Assembly (NCBI GenBank): GCA_902780985.1
Contig: CACZHN010000131.1
Location: forward strand, 1 to 7,213
DNA length: 7,213 bases
Direction: 5' to 3'
Origin: an uncultured Lachnospiraceae bacterium
GTDB taxonomy: Bacteria; Bacillota_A; Clostridia; Lachnospirales; Lachnospiraceae
Part shown: piece after piece, positions 1 through 5,267 of the stretch
Numbering within the stretch: the stretch's first letter is position 1
How the letters are laid out: each line of letters begins with the position of its first letter
The notes under the pieces: generated by a model
What the model was told of the DNA's origin: nothing
Seen by the model: only the letters and a program-made list of their open reading frames with translations
Database searches by the model: none
Translations under genes and position numbers: made by a program

Positions 1-918
1 AATTCCAAGGTCTGTATAATTCATTTCTATACTTGAGGAAATGCTGTTTGACATTACCACAAAGACTATAACCACCAGAATAATTACAAACGAAAGAAAA
101 ATGTTCAGAATTATATCCGTCATAAGTCCATGATAATACAGGCTTTCAGATTTGGTCAGAACTCCATGTGCATAGCTTTCTATATCTGATGTTTTATTTA
201 TTTCCTGCGCAAACTTATTATCGGTAAGATCACAGTCATCCGCTTTAGTAATATAAACAATTTTAAATAATTCCAAACTGATCTCCGGATTATCAGCTAA
301 TGCCTTCTTTCTGTTATCAGCAATCTCATCAAAATCCTCCTGACTTATAAAAGAAACCTTCAGTGATATTAAGGAACTTCCGCATGCCGGTTCTTCCACA
401 AATCCCTTTATGGTAAATTCATAGGATGCACCTTCAAAATATACAGTCATTTTATCCCCGATTTTCAGATTATCATAATCCTTCAATACTCTCGAAAGAT
501 AAACTTCTCCCTTGGATAACTTCGGTACTTCTGTGACGATATCTGTCATGTCCTCATTCCAGATAGAATCAATCGTATCATTCTGCGCTATAAACCTGGT
601 ATCGAATGATTCATTTTTTCCGTTAGAATAAGTACATCTATAAGGACACAGCGCATCAATTACACTTACATCGCCTACCAGTGGATTATCCTTCAGTTCC
701 TCAACCATTTCATCTGTCAGAAACTCACTTCGGATATTCAGAGTTATATTTGCATCATACTTACGGTCATAGGCACTCTCGATGGAATTCGGAAAAATTT
801 TTTTAAGACTTACTATTACCGAAACAGAAAGGGCTATGATCATCATAAGTATCATAATACCTTTGAAGGAACCCTTCTTATAACGAATATTTGATCTGAT
901 AAGCTTAATTATATCCAT
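1..918 (-). CDS. FtsX/MacB-type ABC transporter permease, C-terminus cut by window edge
   Basis: This is the membrane subunit of an ABC exporter or peptide-sensing transporter. The frame is open for 306 codons from ATG at 918 to base 1 and continues outside the window. The start is fixed by AGGAGG at 925-930, six bases upstream. Visible in order: a basic amphipathic start (residues 1-16), a hydrophobic helix at about 20-38, a long hydrophilic domain at about 39-263 that should be outside the membrane, and a second helix at about 268-290 followed by SSIEMNYTDLGI. A helix, large outside domain and helix ending in E-x-x-x-x-x-G-I is characteristic of FtsX permeases with a MacB-like periplasmic-core domain. 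Ten bases separate it from the ATPase stop, and its RBS overlaps that stop, so the two are surely co-translated. The remaining two helices are presumed to lie beyond base 1. The substrate is unknown. Confidence 0.88.
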   Translation of the reverse strand, partial: MDIIKLIRSNIRYKKGSFKGIMILMMIIALSVSVIVSLKKIFPNSIESAYDRKYDANITLNIRSEFLTDEMVEELKDNPLVGDVSVIDALCPYRCTYSNGKNESFDTRFIAQNDTIDSIWNEDMTDIVTEVPKLSKGEVYLSRVLKDYDNLKIGDKMTVYFEGASYEFTIKGFVEEPACGSSLISLKVSFISQEDFDEIADNRKKALADNPEISLELFKIVYITKADDCDLTDNKFAQEINKTSDIESYAHGVLTKSESLYYHGLMTDIILNIFLSFVIILVVIVFVVMSNSISSSIEMNYTDLGI

Positions 919-924
919 AGTGCA

Positions 925-930
925 CCTCCT
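925..930 (-). promoter_or_regulatory. RBS of the permease, overlapping the ATPase stop
   Basis: AGGAGG reads on the minus strand and shares two bases with the TAG stop of the ATPase gene (929-931). Spacing to the ATG is six bases. The overlap suggests coupled translation of ATPase and permease. Confidence 0.8.
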
Positions 931-1690
931 ACCAGGACATGGAGGAAAGCCATGAATTTACCTGTATTTCACGGCGCTTCTCGTCCTCTGCTTTATAAGG
1001 AGGCAGTGTCATATCTCCGATAATTTTTCCGTCTTCGATATAGAGAAGTCTTGTTGCCCTTAGTGCTGCACGCATATCATGAGTTACCATGAGGATGCTC
1101 TGTCCTTCATGGTTACATTCCGTCAGAAGATCCAGAACCTCCACAGTATTCTTACGATTGAGGGCTCCTGTCGGCTCATCCGCAAAAACAAGTTCGGGCT
1201 TATTTATCAGAGCTCTCGCAATGGCACATCTCTGCTGCTCACCTCCCGAGCACTGAGCCGGAAGATGAGTTTTGATATCGGAAATATTCATTTTTTCAAG
1301 AAGACTGTCTGCAAAAGAATCAACTTCCTCTACAGAACGGCTTTTATCCAGATATCCGGGAACTGCTACATTTTCAAACAAAGTAAGATTACTTACCAGG
1401 TGGATCTGCTGAAAAACAAATCCGAAGGCCGTGCAGCGAAGCTTAGCCAGCTTCTTCTCACTCATCTCGGTTATATTTTCGTTATCATATATAACTTCTC
1501 CCGCGGTTGCTCTGTCCATACCGCTGAGTGCATATAGCATCGTTGATTTACCGGAACCCGAAGCTCCCATGATCACTGTAAAATCGCCCTCATAGATATC
1601 AAGGTTCGCATCACTGATCACATGCACCTGGCCGCCGTTATGCGCAAAGCTTTTGCATAGTCCTCTTGCCGAAATAATTGATTTTTTCAT
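929..1690 (-). CDS. ABC transporter ATP-binding protein (MacB/BceA/LolD-like class)
   Basis: This is the nucleotide-binding subunit that powers the adjoining FtsX-type permease at the inner face of the membrane. At 253 aa it has normal family length and all motifs: Walker A GASGSGKST (residues 42-50), Q-loop FVFQQ (91-95), signature CSGGEQQR (147-154), Walker B LVFADE (167-172), D-loop around GALNRK, and the H-loop histidine in VTHD (204). A longer frame begins at ATG 1714. I prefer ATG 1690 because AGAGGAG at 1700-1706, inside that extension, is correctly spaced for it and because family members start near MKKSIISARGL. The kinase gene ends 85 bases upstream and the permease starts 10 bases downstream. 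The pattern of regulator, kinase, ATPase and permease resembles antimicrobial-peptide-sensing or detoxification modules, but the substrate is not readable. Confidence 0.93.
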   Translation of the reverse strand: MKKSIISARGLCKSFAHNGGQVHVISDANLDIYEGDFTVIMGASGSGKSTMLYALSGMDRATAGEVIYDNENITEMSEKKLAKLRCTAFGFVFQQIHLVSNLTLFENVAVPGYLDKSRSVEEVDSFADSLLEKMNISDIKTHLPAQCSGGEQQRCAIARALINKPELVFADEPTGALNRKNTVEVLDLLTECNHEGQSILMVTHDMRAALRATRLLYIEDGKIIGDMTLPPYKAEDEKRREIQVNSWLSSMSW

Positions 1691-1699
1691 TTTGAATTT

Positions 1700-1706
1700 C
1701 TCCTCT
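1700..1706 (-). promoter_or_regulatory. RBS that decides the ATPase start
   Basis: AGAGGAG lies nine bases before ATG 1690 and inside the eight extra codons that would follow ATG 1714. No comparable RBS precedes ATG 1714, so the shorter protein is preferred. Confidence 0.7.
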
Positions 1707-1709
1707 TTG

Positions 1710-1769
1710 ATCATATCTTGGATTTCATGATCACAGTTTAAGTAAATTCTTATTAAGAAGTATTTAAGA
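1710..1769 (-). promoter_or_regulatory. Candidate response-regulator operator and activated promoter for the ABC genes
   Basis: The gap between kinase and ATPase holds TTAAGA (plus-strand reading) at 1753-1758 and again at 1764-1769, exactly 11 bp apart, with a related TTAAG at 1738-1742. The first copy is also half of the perfect palindrome TTCTTATTAAGAA (1747-1759). OmpR-family regulators typically bind direct repeats spaced by one helical turn, so this is a reasonable site for the regulator encoded upstream. A possible -10, TATGAT on the minus strand, is at 1710-1715 without a recognisable -35, as expected of an activated promoter. It would place the transcript start very close to the RBS, which weakens the promoter part of the call. 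Confidence 0.4.
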
Positions 1770-1775
1770 GAAATC

Positions 1776-2927
1776 TTATTTCTGATTTTTTATCGGAAGA
1801 TTCACAACGACTTCGAGTCCCTTTTCTCCGGAAGCATGATTGATAAGTTCTATACTGCCGCCGGACTGCTCCGCAATGTATCTGACTATATAGAGTCCGA
1901 GACCCGATCCGTTTTCGGTTCCGGAGTTTTTGCCACGATAGAATTTTTCCGTGATAAAAGGCATATCCTCATCCGGAATTCCCGGTCCCTTATCTCTGAA
2001 ATGAATTGAAACCGTATCACCCGACTGAGTAATCGAAACGGTGACACTTGTTTTTGCATATTTACGGGAATTGTTGATAAGATTCTCAACGATCTGGTTG
2101 ATTCTTTTCTTGTCGGCATAAATTACAGGAGATATGTCAGGTACCCTGAATAGTATATCCTCATGTTCGGCACCGATCTCCGATATAGACTGCTTAAGAA
2201 ACGGGACGAGTTCAAACTCCTCCGGCTTCATCTGAAGCATGTTAAGATCCGAAAGAGAATGCAGGAAGAGGTCGTTTGTGAGTTCTGTAACCTCGTCGCA
2301 TTTTCTCATCATGACCTCCAGATATCTGGCACGTCGTTCCGGAGATGTATCGAGATTCGCTTCCAGTCCTTCCGCATAGGCACGGATAGAAGTGATAGGT
2401 GTTTTAATATCATGTGAAAGAGTCGCGATGACTGTCTTGTTATTCTCTATTGCCTCCCGCTCCGCCATACGCGATCTGGTTATCTCCTTACGCATGCTGT
2501 CAAAAGCCCACGTAAAAGCACCGAAATAATTGGACCGCTCGTAATTAAGCGGCACATCGAAATTACCTTTTGCAATCTCCGATGCATAGTCCTTCATCTT
2601 GTCAAAAGGACGGAGAATATTTATATATACATACACAAAGACCGCCGCCATAAAGATTACGGTAAGGGTGCACATAACTATTCCGTTTATTCCGACAGAA
2701 TCTTCAAGCGGTTCTCTGCGTAGGCTTTCGGCATATTCATCGGTCTTCTGTTCTGCCGTATCATAATCCCCGCGCTCTATAAGCTGTGATATCTCATTTA
2801 AATCAACCAGCTGCTGCGAACGCGTATCCTGCGGATCGGCTTTCCGCGAATTTAAAGCCAGGATACCGGTCGCTGCCACAAGAAGCAGCGAAAAAAAGAT
2901 CGTAACCTTTATAACTCGTCCTTTCAT
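1776..2927 (-). CDS. Membrane sensor histidine kinase with HAMP domain
   Basis: This sensor kinase autophosphorylates on histidine and passes phosphate to the regulator encoded just upstream. Order along 383 aa: helix 1 at about 7-25, an outside segment of about 53 residues, helix 2 at about 80-101, HAMP linker at about 101-153, H-box SHDIKTP (171-177, His172), then an HATPase domain with N-box ENLINNSRKY (281-290), G1 DKGPGIP (312-318), F-box around FITEKFYRG, and G2 GSGLGLYIV (340-348). All catalytic motifs are intact. The ATG overlaps the regulator's TGA (ATGA, 2924-2927), and a GGAGG lies inside the regulator's last codons. The 53-residue outside segment is longer than the almost absent loop of intramembrane BceS-type kinases, so direct ligand sensing is possible; this is inference. 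Confidence 0.95.
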   Translation of the reverse strand: MKGRVIKVTIFFSLLLVAATGILALNSRKADPQDTRSQQLVDLNEISQLIERGDYDTAEQKTDEYAESLRREPLEDSVGINGIVMCTLTVIFMAAVFVYVYINILRPFDKMKDYASEIAKGNFDVPLNYERSNYFGAFTWAFDSMRKEITRSRMAEREAIENNKTVIATLSHDIKTPITSIRAYAEGLEANLDTSPERRARYLEVMMRKCDEVTELTNDLFLHSLSDLNMLQMKPEEFELVPFLKQSISEIGAEHEDILFRVPDISPVIYADKKRINQIVENLINNSRKYAKTSVTVSITQSGDTVSIHFRDKGPGIPDEDMPFITEKFYRGKNSGTENGSGLGLYIVRYIAEQSGGSIELINHASGEKGLEVVVNLPIKNQK

Positions 2928-3610
2928 ATTTCTGCCTCCAGAATATATCCGACCTTATAAACCGTCTTGATATATTTCGGTTCTGCCGGATCATCCTCCA
3001 GCTTTTCGCGAAGCCAGCGTATGTGTACGGCAAGAGTTTTCGGTTCTACCTCCGAGAAGGTTCCCCATACCTCGCTCAGAAGTTTATCCTTGGTAAGCGC
3101 AGTATTGGGATGTGTGCATAAAAATGCGAGAAGATCGAATTCGCGCAATGACAGGTTCACCGGATTTCCGTTTTTCGTAACGCTGCGGGAACCGATATCA
3201 ACTGTAATCCCCCCGAATGATACGGTCTTATCATTATCTCCGAATCCGTAAGTTCTGCGGATAAGCGCATTTATATGCGACAGCAGTTCCTTCATGGAAA
3301 ATGGCTTGGGAATATAATCATCCCCTCCTATATCAAGTCCGGTGATACGGTCTGTCTCACTGGTTCTTGCACTTGCAAAAATAACCGGGACCTCTGATAC
3401 CCTCCTCAGCTCACGGCATACTTCAAACCCAACTGCATCAGGCAGATTAATATCAAGAAGTATAAGGTGAAAGCTTCTGTCTGTCAGAATCTCGAAGGCC
3501 TCTTCGCTGCTTCCGGCATGAGTTACTCCGAACCCCTGATCGGTAAGCATATCGATAATGATCATAGCGAGATCTTTATCATCATCTATTATCAGAATTT
3601 CCCTCTTCAT
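2924..3610 (-). CDS. OmpR/PhoB-family response regulator
   Basis: This 228-aa DNA-binding regulator is the partner of the overlapping kinase. The receiver domain (about 3-117) has the acidic cluster DDD (9-11), phospho-acceptor Asp53 in LILLDINLP, the switch serine in FASAR (Ser80) and Lys102 in YIPKPFS. The winged-helix effector domain covers about 128-225, with LSLREFDLLAFL and the recognition-helix stretch KTLAVHIRWLREKLE typical of the family. A longer frame starts at GTG 3628, but ATG 3610 is chosen because AGGAGG at 3618-3623 sits seven bases before it and inside that extension. It is the first gene of the cluster. Likely targets are its own promoter and the repeat-bearing gap before the ABC genes. 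Confidence 0.95.
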   Translation of the reverse strand: MKREILIIDDDKDLAMIIIDMLTDQGFGVTHAGSSEEAFEILTDRSFHLILLDINLPDAVGFEVCRELRRVSEVPVIFASARTSETDRITGLDIGGDDYIPKPFSMKELLSHINALIRRTYGFGDNDKTVSFGGITVDIGSRSVTKNGNPVNLSLREFDLLAFLCTHPNTALTKDKLLSEVWGTFSEVEPKTLAVHIRWLREKLEDDPAEPKYIKTVYKVGYILEAEI

Positions 3611-3617
3611 GACATTT

Positions 3618-3623
3618 CCTCCT
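3618..3623 (-). promoter_or_regulatory. RBS that decides the regulator start
   Basis: AGGAGG with seven-base spacing to ATG 3610. It falls inside the codons that would follow GTG 3628, which rules against the longer start. Confidence 0.8.
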
Positions 3624-3669
3624 GTCACATAATTATGTTTAATAACCTATATGAGTTCATTTTTCTGTC

Positions 3670-3727
3670 ATCTTACTGCTCAGTGAAATTTTATCAAAAC
3701 TGTCCATTTTCTACAATGTCAATTATA
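3670..3727 (-). promoter_or_regulatory. Candidate promoter region of the regulator-kinase genes
   Basis: Two overlapping options can be read on the minus strand. TTGATA (3692-3697) with a 16-bp gap to TAAGAT (3670-3675) gives a leader of about 50 bases. Alternatively a perfect TTGACA (3717-3722) has an 18-bp gap to TTTGAT (3693-3698). A TATAAT at 3722-3727 has no -35 at the right distance. The region lies directly after the preceding terminator, where a promoter is expected; which element is used cannot be settled by eye. Confidence 0.35.
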
Positions 3728-3737
3728 TTAGCAGTTG

Positions 3738-3783
3738 CAAAAACAAGAGCACACCCTTGCAAGCAAGCTTGCGGATGTGCTCT
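3738..3783 (-). terminator. Strong intrinsic terminator of the 136-aa gene unit
   Basis: On the minus strand the arms AGAGCACAUCC (3773-3783) and GGGUGUGCUCU (3746-3756) form an 11-bp stem with one G-U pair. The loop carries a small inner stem GCAAG/CTTGC, and the stem is followed by TGTTTTTGC. On the plus strand the same arms have a C-A mismatch and a poorer T-run, so the minus direction is favoured. Confidence 0.85.
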
Positions 3784-3791
3784 CATTTTGT

Positions 3792-3810
3792 GTAACCACT
3801 TCGTGGTTAC
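3792..3810. repeat. Perfect 8-bp hairpin upstream of the terminator
   Basis: GTAACCAC and GTGGTTAC flank a 3-base loop. No T-run follows on either strand, so this is a structured RNA element or dispersed palindrome rather than a terminator. It lies 8 bases from the end of a 12-codon ORF and 8 bases before the terminator stem. Confidence 0.75.
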
Positions 3811-3817
3811 TGTATAT

Positions 3818-3856
3818 TTATCTCGGGCCTTGGCTCGTTATCATGTCAATTTTCAT
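3818..3856 (-). CDS. Possible 12-aa peptide ORF with strong RBS
   Basis: The frame encodes MKIDMITSQGPR and then TAA. GGAGG at 3862-3866 is five bases before the ATG, and the RBS begins nine bases after the stop of the 136-aa gene. This is a better initiation region than that of many full genes here. Its last codons form a short imperfect hairpin (CGGGCC/GGCTCG, 3824-3837), and a perfect hairpin and the terminator follow. It may be a translated peptide, a leader-type control ORF or part of a repeated element that happens to carry an RBS. No function is assigned. Confidence 0.4.
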   Translation of the reverse strand: MKIDMITSQGPR

Positions 3857-3875
3857 GTTTTCCTCCGTAACATTT

Positions 3876-4286
3876 TTACCACTTATCGTTATCACCCTTA
3901 AGTTTCTCAAGAGTAAAGTCTCCGGCCTCGGTTGCCTTTCTCTTTACAAAATGCATAAGAGCTGTCACATTTATCTCATTCAGACCATTTATGATCTGCT
4001 CAATTGTAGCCTCTCCATTGTTGATCTGAAACTGCTTCATAAGTTCATATCTGAGAATCCAGTTATTCAGCTTCTCATAGTTTGCCATGATATCTCCCGG
4101 CGTTGTCTCATCTGCATAGTAGATAACCAGTGCTGCCAGATCCTTCATGATAAAGGTTCTCTCTAATCCAAAATCATTCAAAAATACGTGTCTCAGTGCG
4201 CAGCTGAGCGCAAATCTTGTTCTTGCCATAACATCCTCCTCATTAATTGCATCATATATTTCATTTTCATATGGGTTCAAATTCAT
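3876..4286 (-). CDS. Unrecognised soluble 136-aa protein
   Basis: I do not recognise this family. The product is predicted cytoplasmic, as it has no signal peptide and no membrane helix. It is rich in Glu, Asp, Asn and hydrophobic residues in a helical pattern; the most distinctive stretches are RFALSCALRHVFLNDFGLER (about 23-42) and KDLAALVIYYADETTPGD (about 48-65). Two starts are possible: ATG 4286 with GGGAGG five bases upstream, and ATG 4229 (Met20) with AGGAGG five bases upstream. I list the longer, but the internal RBS is the stronger of the two, so a 117-aa form is possible. It is the main gene of a unit running from the promoter at 4458-4486 to the terminator at 3738-3783. The context gives no functional clue. 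Confidence 0.8.
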   Translation of the reverse strand: MNLNPYENEIYDAINEEDVMARTRFALSCALRHVFLNDFGLERTFIMKDLAALVIYYADETTPGDIMANYEKLNNWILRYELMKQFQINNGEATIEQIINGLNEINVTALMHFVKRKATEAGDFTLEKLKGDNDKW

Positions 4287-4310
4287 ATGAGCCTCCCGGG
4301 TACGCGCTTT

Positions 4311-4445
4311 TTATTTCTTCGGTTTAAACGCCTTTCCGACCGTTCCCTCAATAGTCTTTATCAGCTTAACATATTCCGCCCGATTCTCCAAAGAGTTTCT
4401 TTCAACATTTTCTCTGATCAAGTTTTTTGTTTGTGTTATAATCAC
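4311..4445 (-). CDS. Possible 44-codon ORF without RBS (leaderless, or gene remnant)
   Basis: From GTG 4445 the frame reads 44 sense codons to TAA, ending in AEYVKLIKTIEGTVGKAFKP and two lysines. Its basic and helical composition looks like real protein rather than chance frame. No RBS precedes the GTG, and the predicted transcript start (about 4451) is only some six bases upstream, so it would have to be leaderless. Alternatively it is the surviving 3' end of a gene whose front was lost. The 136-aa gene begins 24 bases after its stop. I do not recognise the sequence. Confidence 0.35.
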   Translation of the reverse strand: MIITQTKNLIRENVERNSLENRAEYVKLIKTIEGTVGKAFKPKK

Positions 4446-4447
4446 AT

Positions 4448-4466
4448 TGATAATATCATATTATCA
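4448..4466. promoter_or_regulatory. 19-bp perfect palindrome covering the -10 and start site
   Basis: TGATAATATCATATTATCA has 9-bp arms around a central base. It covers the -10 hexamer and predicted start point of the promoter above. A symmetric site in this position is the classic placement for a dimeric repressor. As an RNA hairpin it would be weak and entirely A/U-rich apart from two pairs, so a DNA-level role is preferred. Confidence 0.5.
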
Positions 4467-4486
4467 GATAAACCGCCCTGTGTCAA
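4458..4486 (-). promoter_or_regulatory. Sigma-A-type promoter for the 136-aa gene
   Basis: On the minus strand a perfect TTGACA (4481-4486) is followed by exactly 17 bases and TAATAT (4458-4463, four of six consensus bases). The predicted start is near 4451. This is one of the cleanest promoters in the window and lies upstream of an otherwise promoterless gene. Confidence 0.65.
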
Positions 4487-4545
4487 GCTTGAGAGGGACT
4501 CATTTGGCTGAGCATAGCTTTTTAAAAATTTTTTATAGTTTTACA

Positions 4546-4610
4546 CGTTCCGCGCGTCGTGGCAGCGTACGGCGGTCAAGCCGCGGTCAGTGCGCGGCGG
4601 TGCGACCAGC
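4546..4610. other. GC-rich noncoding patch
   Basis: The bases between an AT-rich run (4519-4545) and the terminator at 4611 are dominated by CG, GCG and CCG steps, unlike everything around them. Short self-complementary pieces such as GCGG-TCAAG-CCGC (4571-4583) are visible. No frame with an RBS or credible protein was found on either strand. It could be a structured RNA, a repeat remnant or acquired DNA; I cannot decide. Confidence 0.45.
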
Positions 4611-4640
4611 AAAAAGGCAGGGTGCTTTCACACCCTGCCC
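4611..4640 (-). terminator. Intrinsic terminator of the GNAT gene unit
   Basis: GGCAGGGTG (4616-4624) and CACCCTGCC (4631-4639) form a perfect 9-bp GC-rich stem with a 6-base loop, followed on the minus strand by TTTTT (4611-4615). It begins about seven bases after the stop of the broken membrane-protein gene. Confidence 0.9.
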
Positions 4641-4646
4641 TCAGCT

Positions 4647-4893
4647 TTACTTATTACGTTTCTTTTTCTTATAGACACATGCAGCTCCGGCCACAGATGA
4701 CATCATAAACATAACAATCTCATAATTTTACGATTTAGGGCCGTATTTACTACATTTTCCCGCCCGGATTTCTTTTACATTTATAACATTCTTATCTCCA
4801 TAACATATACAGTCCGCTTGCAAGAATAAACCATCCACCCACAAAAAGCAGGGCCTTTGGGGTGAGGTCGTAGAGGACTCTACTGAGTTTCAT
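4647..4893 (-). pseudogene. Small two-helix membrane protein gene, broken by frameshift and stop
   Basis: The ATG at 4893 overlaps the end of the preceding gene by 14 bases and opens a 33-codon frame ending at 4792-4794 with a clear membrane helix, ALLFVGGWFILASGLYML (residues 14-31). Skipping the single base at 4803 moves into a frame reading YGDKNVINVKEIRAGKCSKY, then a TAA at 4728-4730, then NYEIVMFMMSSVAGAACVY, a Lys/Arg-rich tail KKKKRNK and TAA at 4647-4649. Put together this is a membrane protein of about 82 aa with two helices and a positively charged end, interrupted by one extra base and one nonsense codon. A good terminator follows the final stop, supporting the view that the full length was once one gene. 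Alternatives: the 33-aa piece works alone, or a sequencing error caused the frameshift. I do not recognise the family. Confidence 0.6.
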
Positions 4894-5245
4894 CCGGATA
4901 TTCCCAGAATCCACCTGTATGAAAATTTTCATTTCCGAGAGGTTTTGCCGTCAGCTTAAATATAACGCATCCATCCGGACAGACAACGGTCTTGCTATAC
5001 TTGCCGTCTCCACCGAGAGTTTCAAGACTTCCGCCGCTTCGGATAGCCTCCATCAGTGGATATAGCATCATCATTACCTTTGAACAGATACCATATCCGT
5101 CCTTGTTGACCGGGCATCCGTATGTACATGTATAAGTATCACCTATTTCTTCTCCGTTACGACAATATCTTTCGGTATGATCTCCGTGAAGAAAACCCGT
5201 AACTTCTATAGTAAATTCATATTCTTCATCGTACCATTTGTGCAT
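4880..5245 (-). CDS. TIGR04076-like small cysteine-rich protein
   Basis: This 121-aa protein resembles the TIGR04076 family of uncharacterised proteins: a beta-like start (FTIEVTGF), a central cysteine region, a helix with MMMLYPLMEAIRSGGSLE, and the family-like ending CPDGCVIFKLTA. Six cysteines are visible (28, 40, 44, 54, 89, 93), including two C-x3-C pairs (40/44 and 89/93), so metal binding or a redox role is possible; that is inference. It appears cytoplasmic, with no signal or membrane helix. ATG 5245 is supported by AGGAGG seven bases upstream. It starts 22 bases after the GNAT stop and its own stop lies inside the start of the broken membrane-protein gene, so the three belong to one operon. 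Confidence 0.75.
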   Translation of the reverse strand: MHKWYDEEYEFTIEVTGFLHGDHTERYCRNGEEIGDTYTCTYGCPVNKDGYGICSKVMMMLYPLMEAIRSGGSLETLGGDGKYSKTVVCPDGCVIFKLTAKPLGNENFHTGGFWEYPDETQ

Positions 5246-5267
5246 GGTCTTCCCTCCTTTAATACTC

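Noticed and set aside
1079..1537. Plus-strand ORF of 152 aa
   Set aside because: Fully antisense to the ABC ATPase, which has every family motif.
3746..3810. CRISPR-like or tandem repeat array
   Set aside because: The repeats are inverted arms of two different hairpins, not direct repeats with spacers.
3467..3901. Plus-strand ORF of 144 aa
   Set aside because: Antisense to the response regulator and across its promoter and the terminator; no RBS and no family resemblance.
3735..4166. Plus-strand ORF of 143 aa with hydrophobic N-terminal part
   Set aside because: It starts inside the terminator stem, has no RBS, and runs antisense to the well-supported 136-aa gene. The hydrophobic look comes from reading hairpin repeats backwards.
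4437..4442. Plus-strand TATAAT as a divergent promoter
   Set aside because: The matching -35 position reads CTGATC (three of six) and no plus-strand gene follows, so the minus-strand promoter is the better explanation.
4447..4674. Plus-strand ORF of 75 aa
   Set aside because: Crosses the palindrome, the GC-rich patch and a terminator, with Arg/Ser/Ala-rich low-quality sequence and no RBS.
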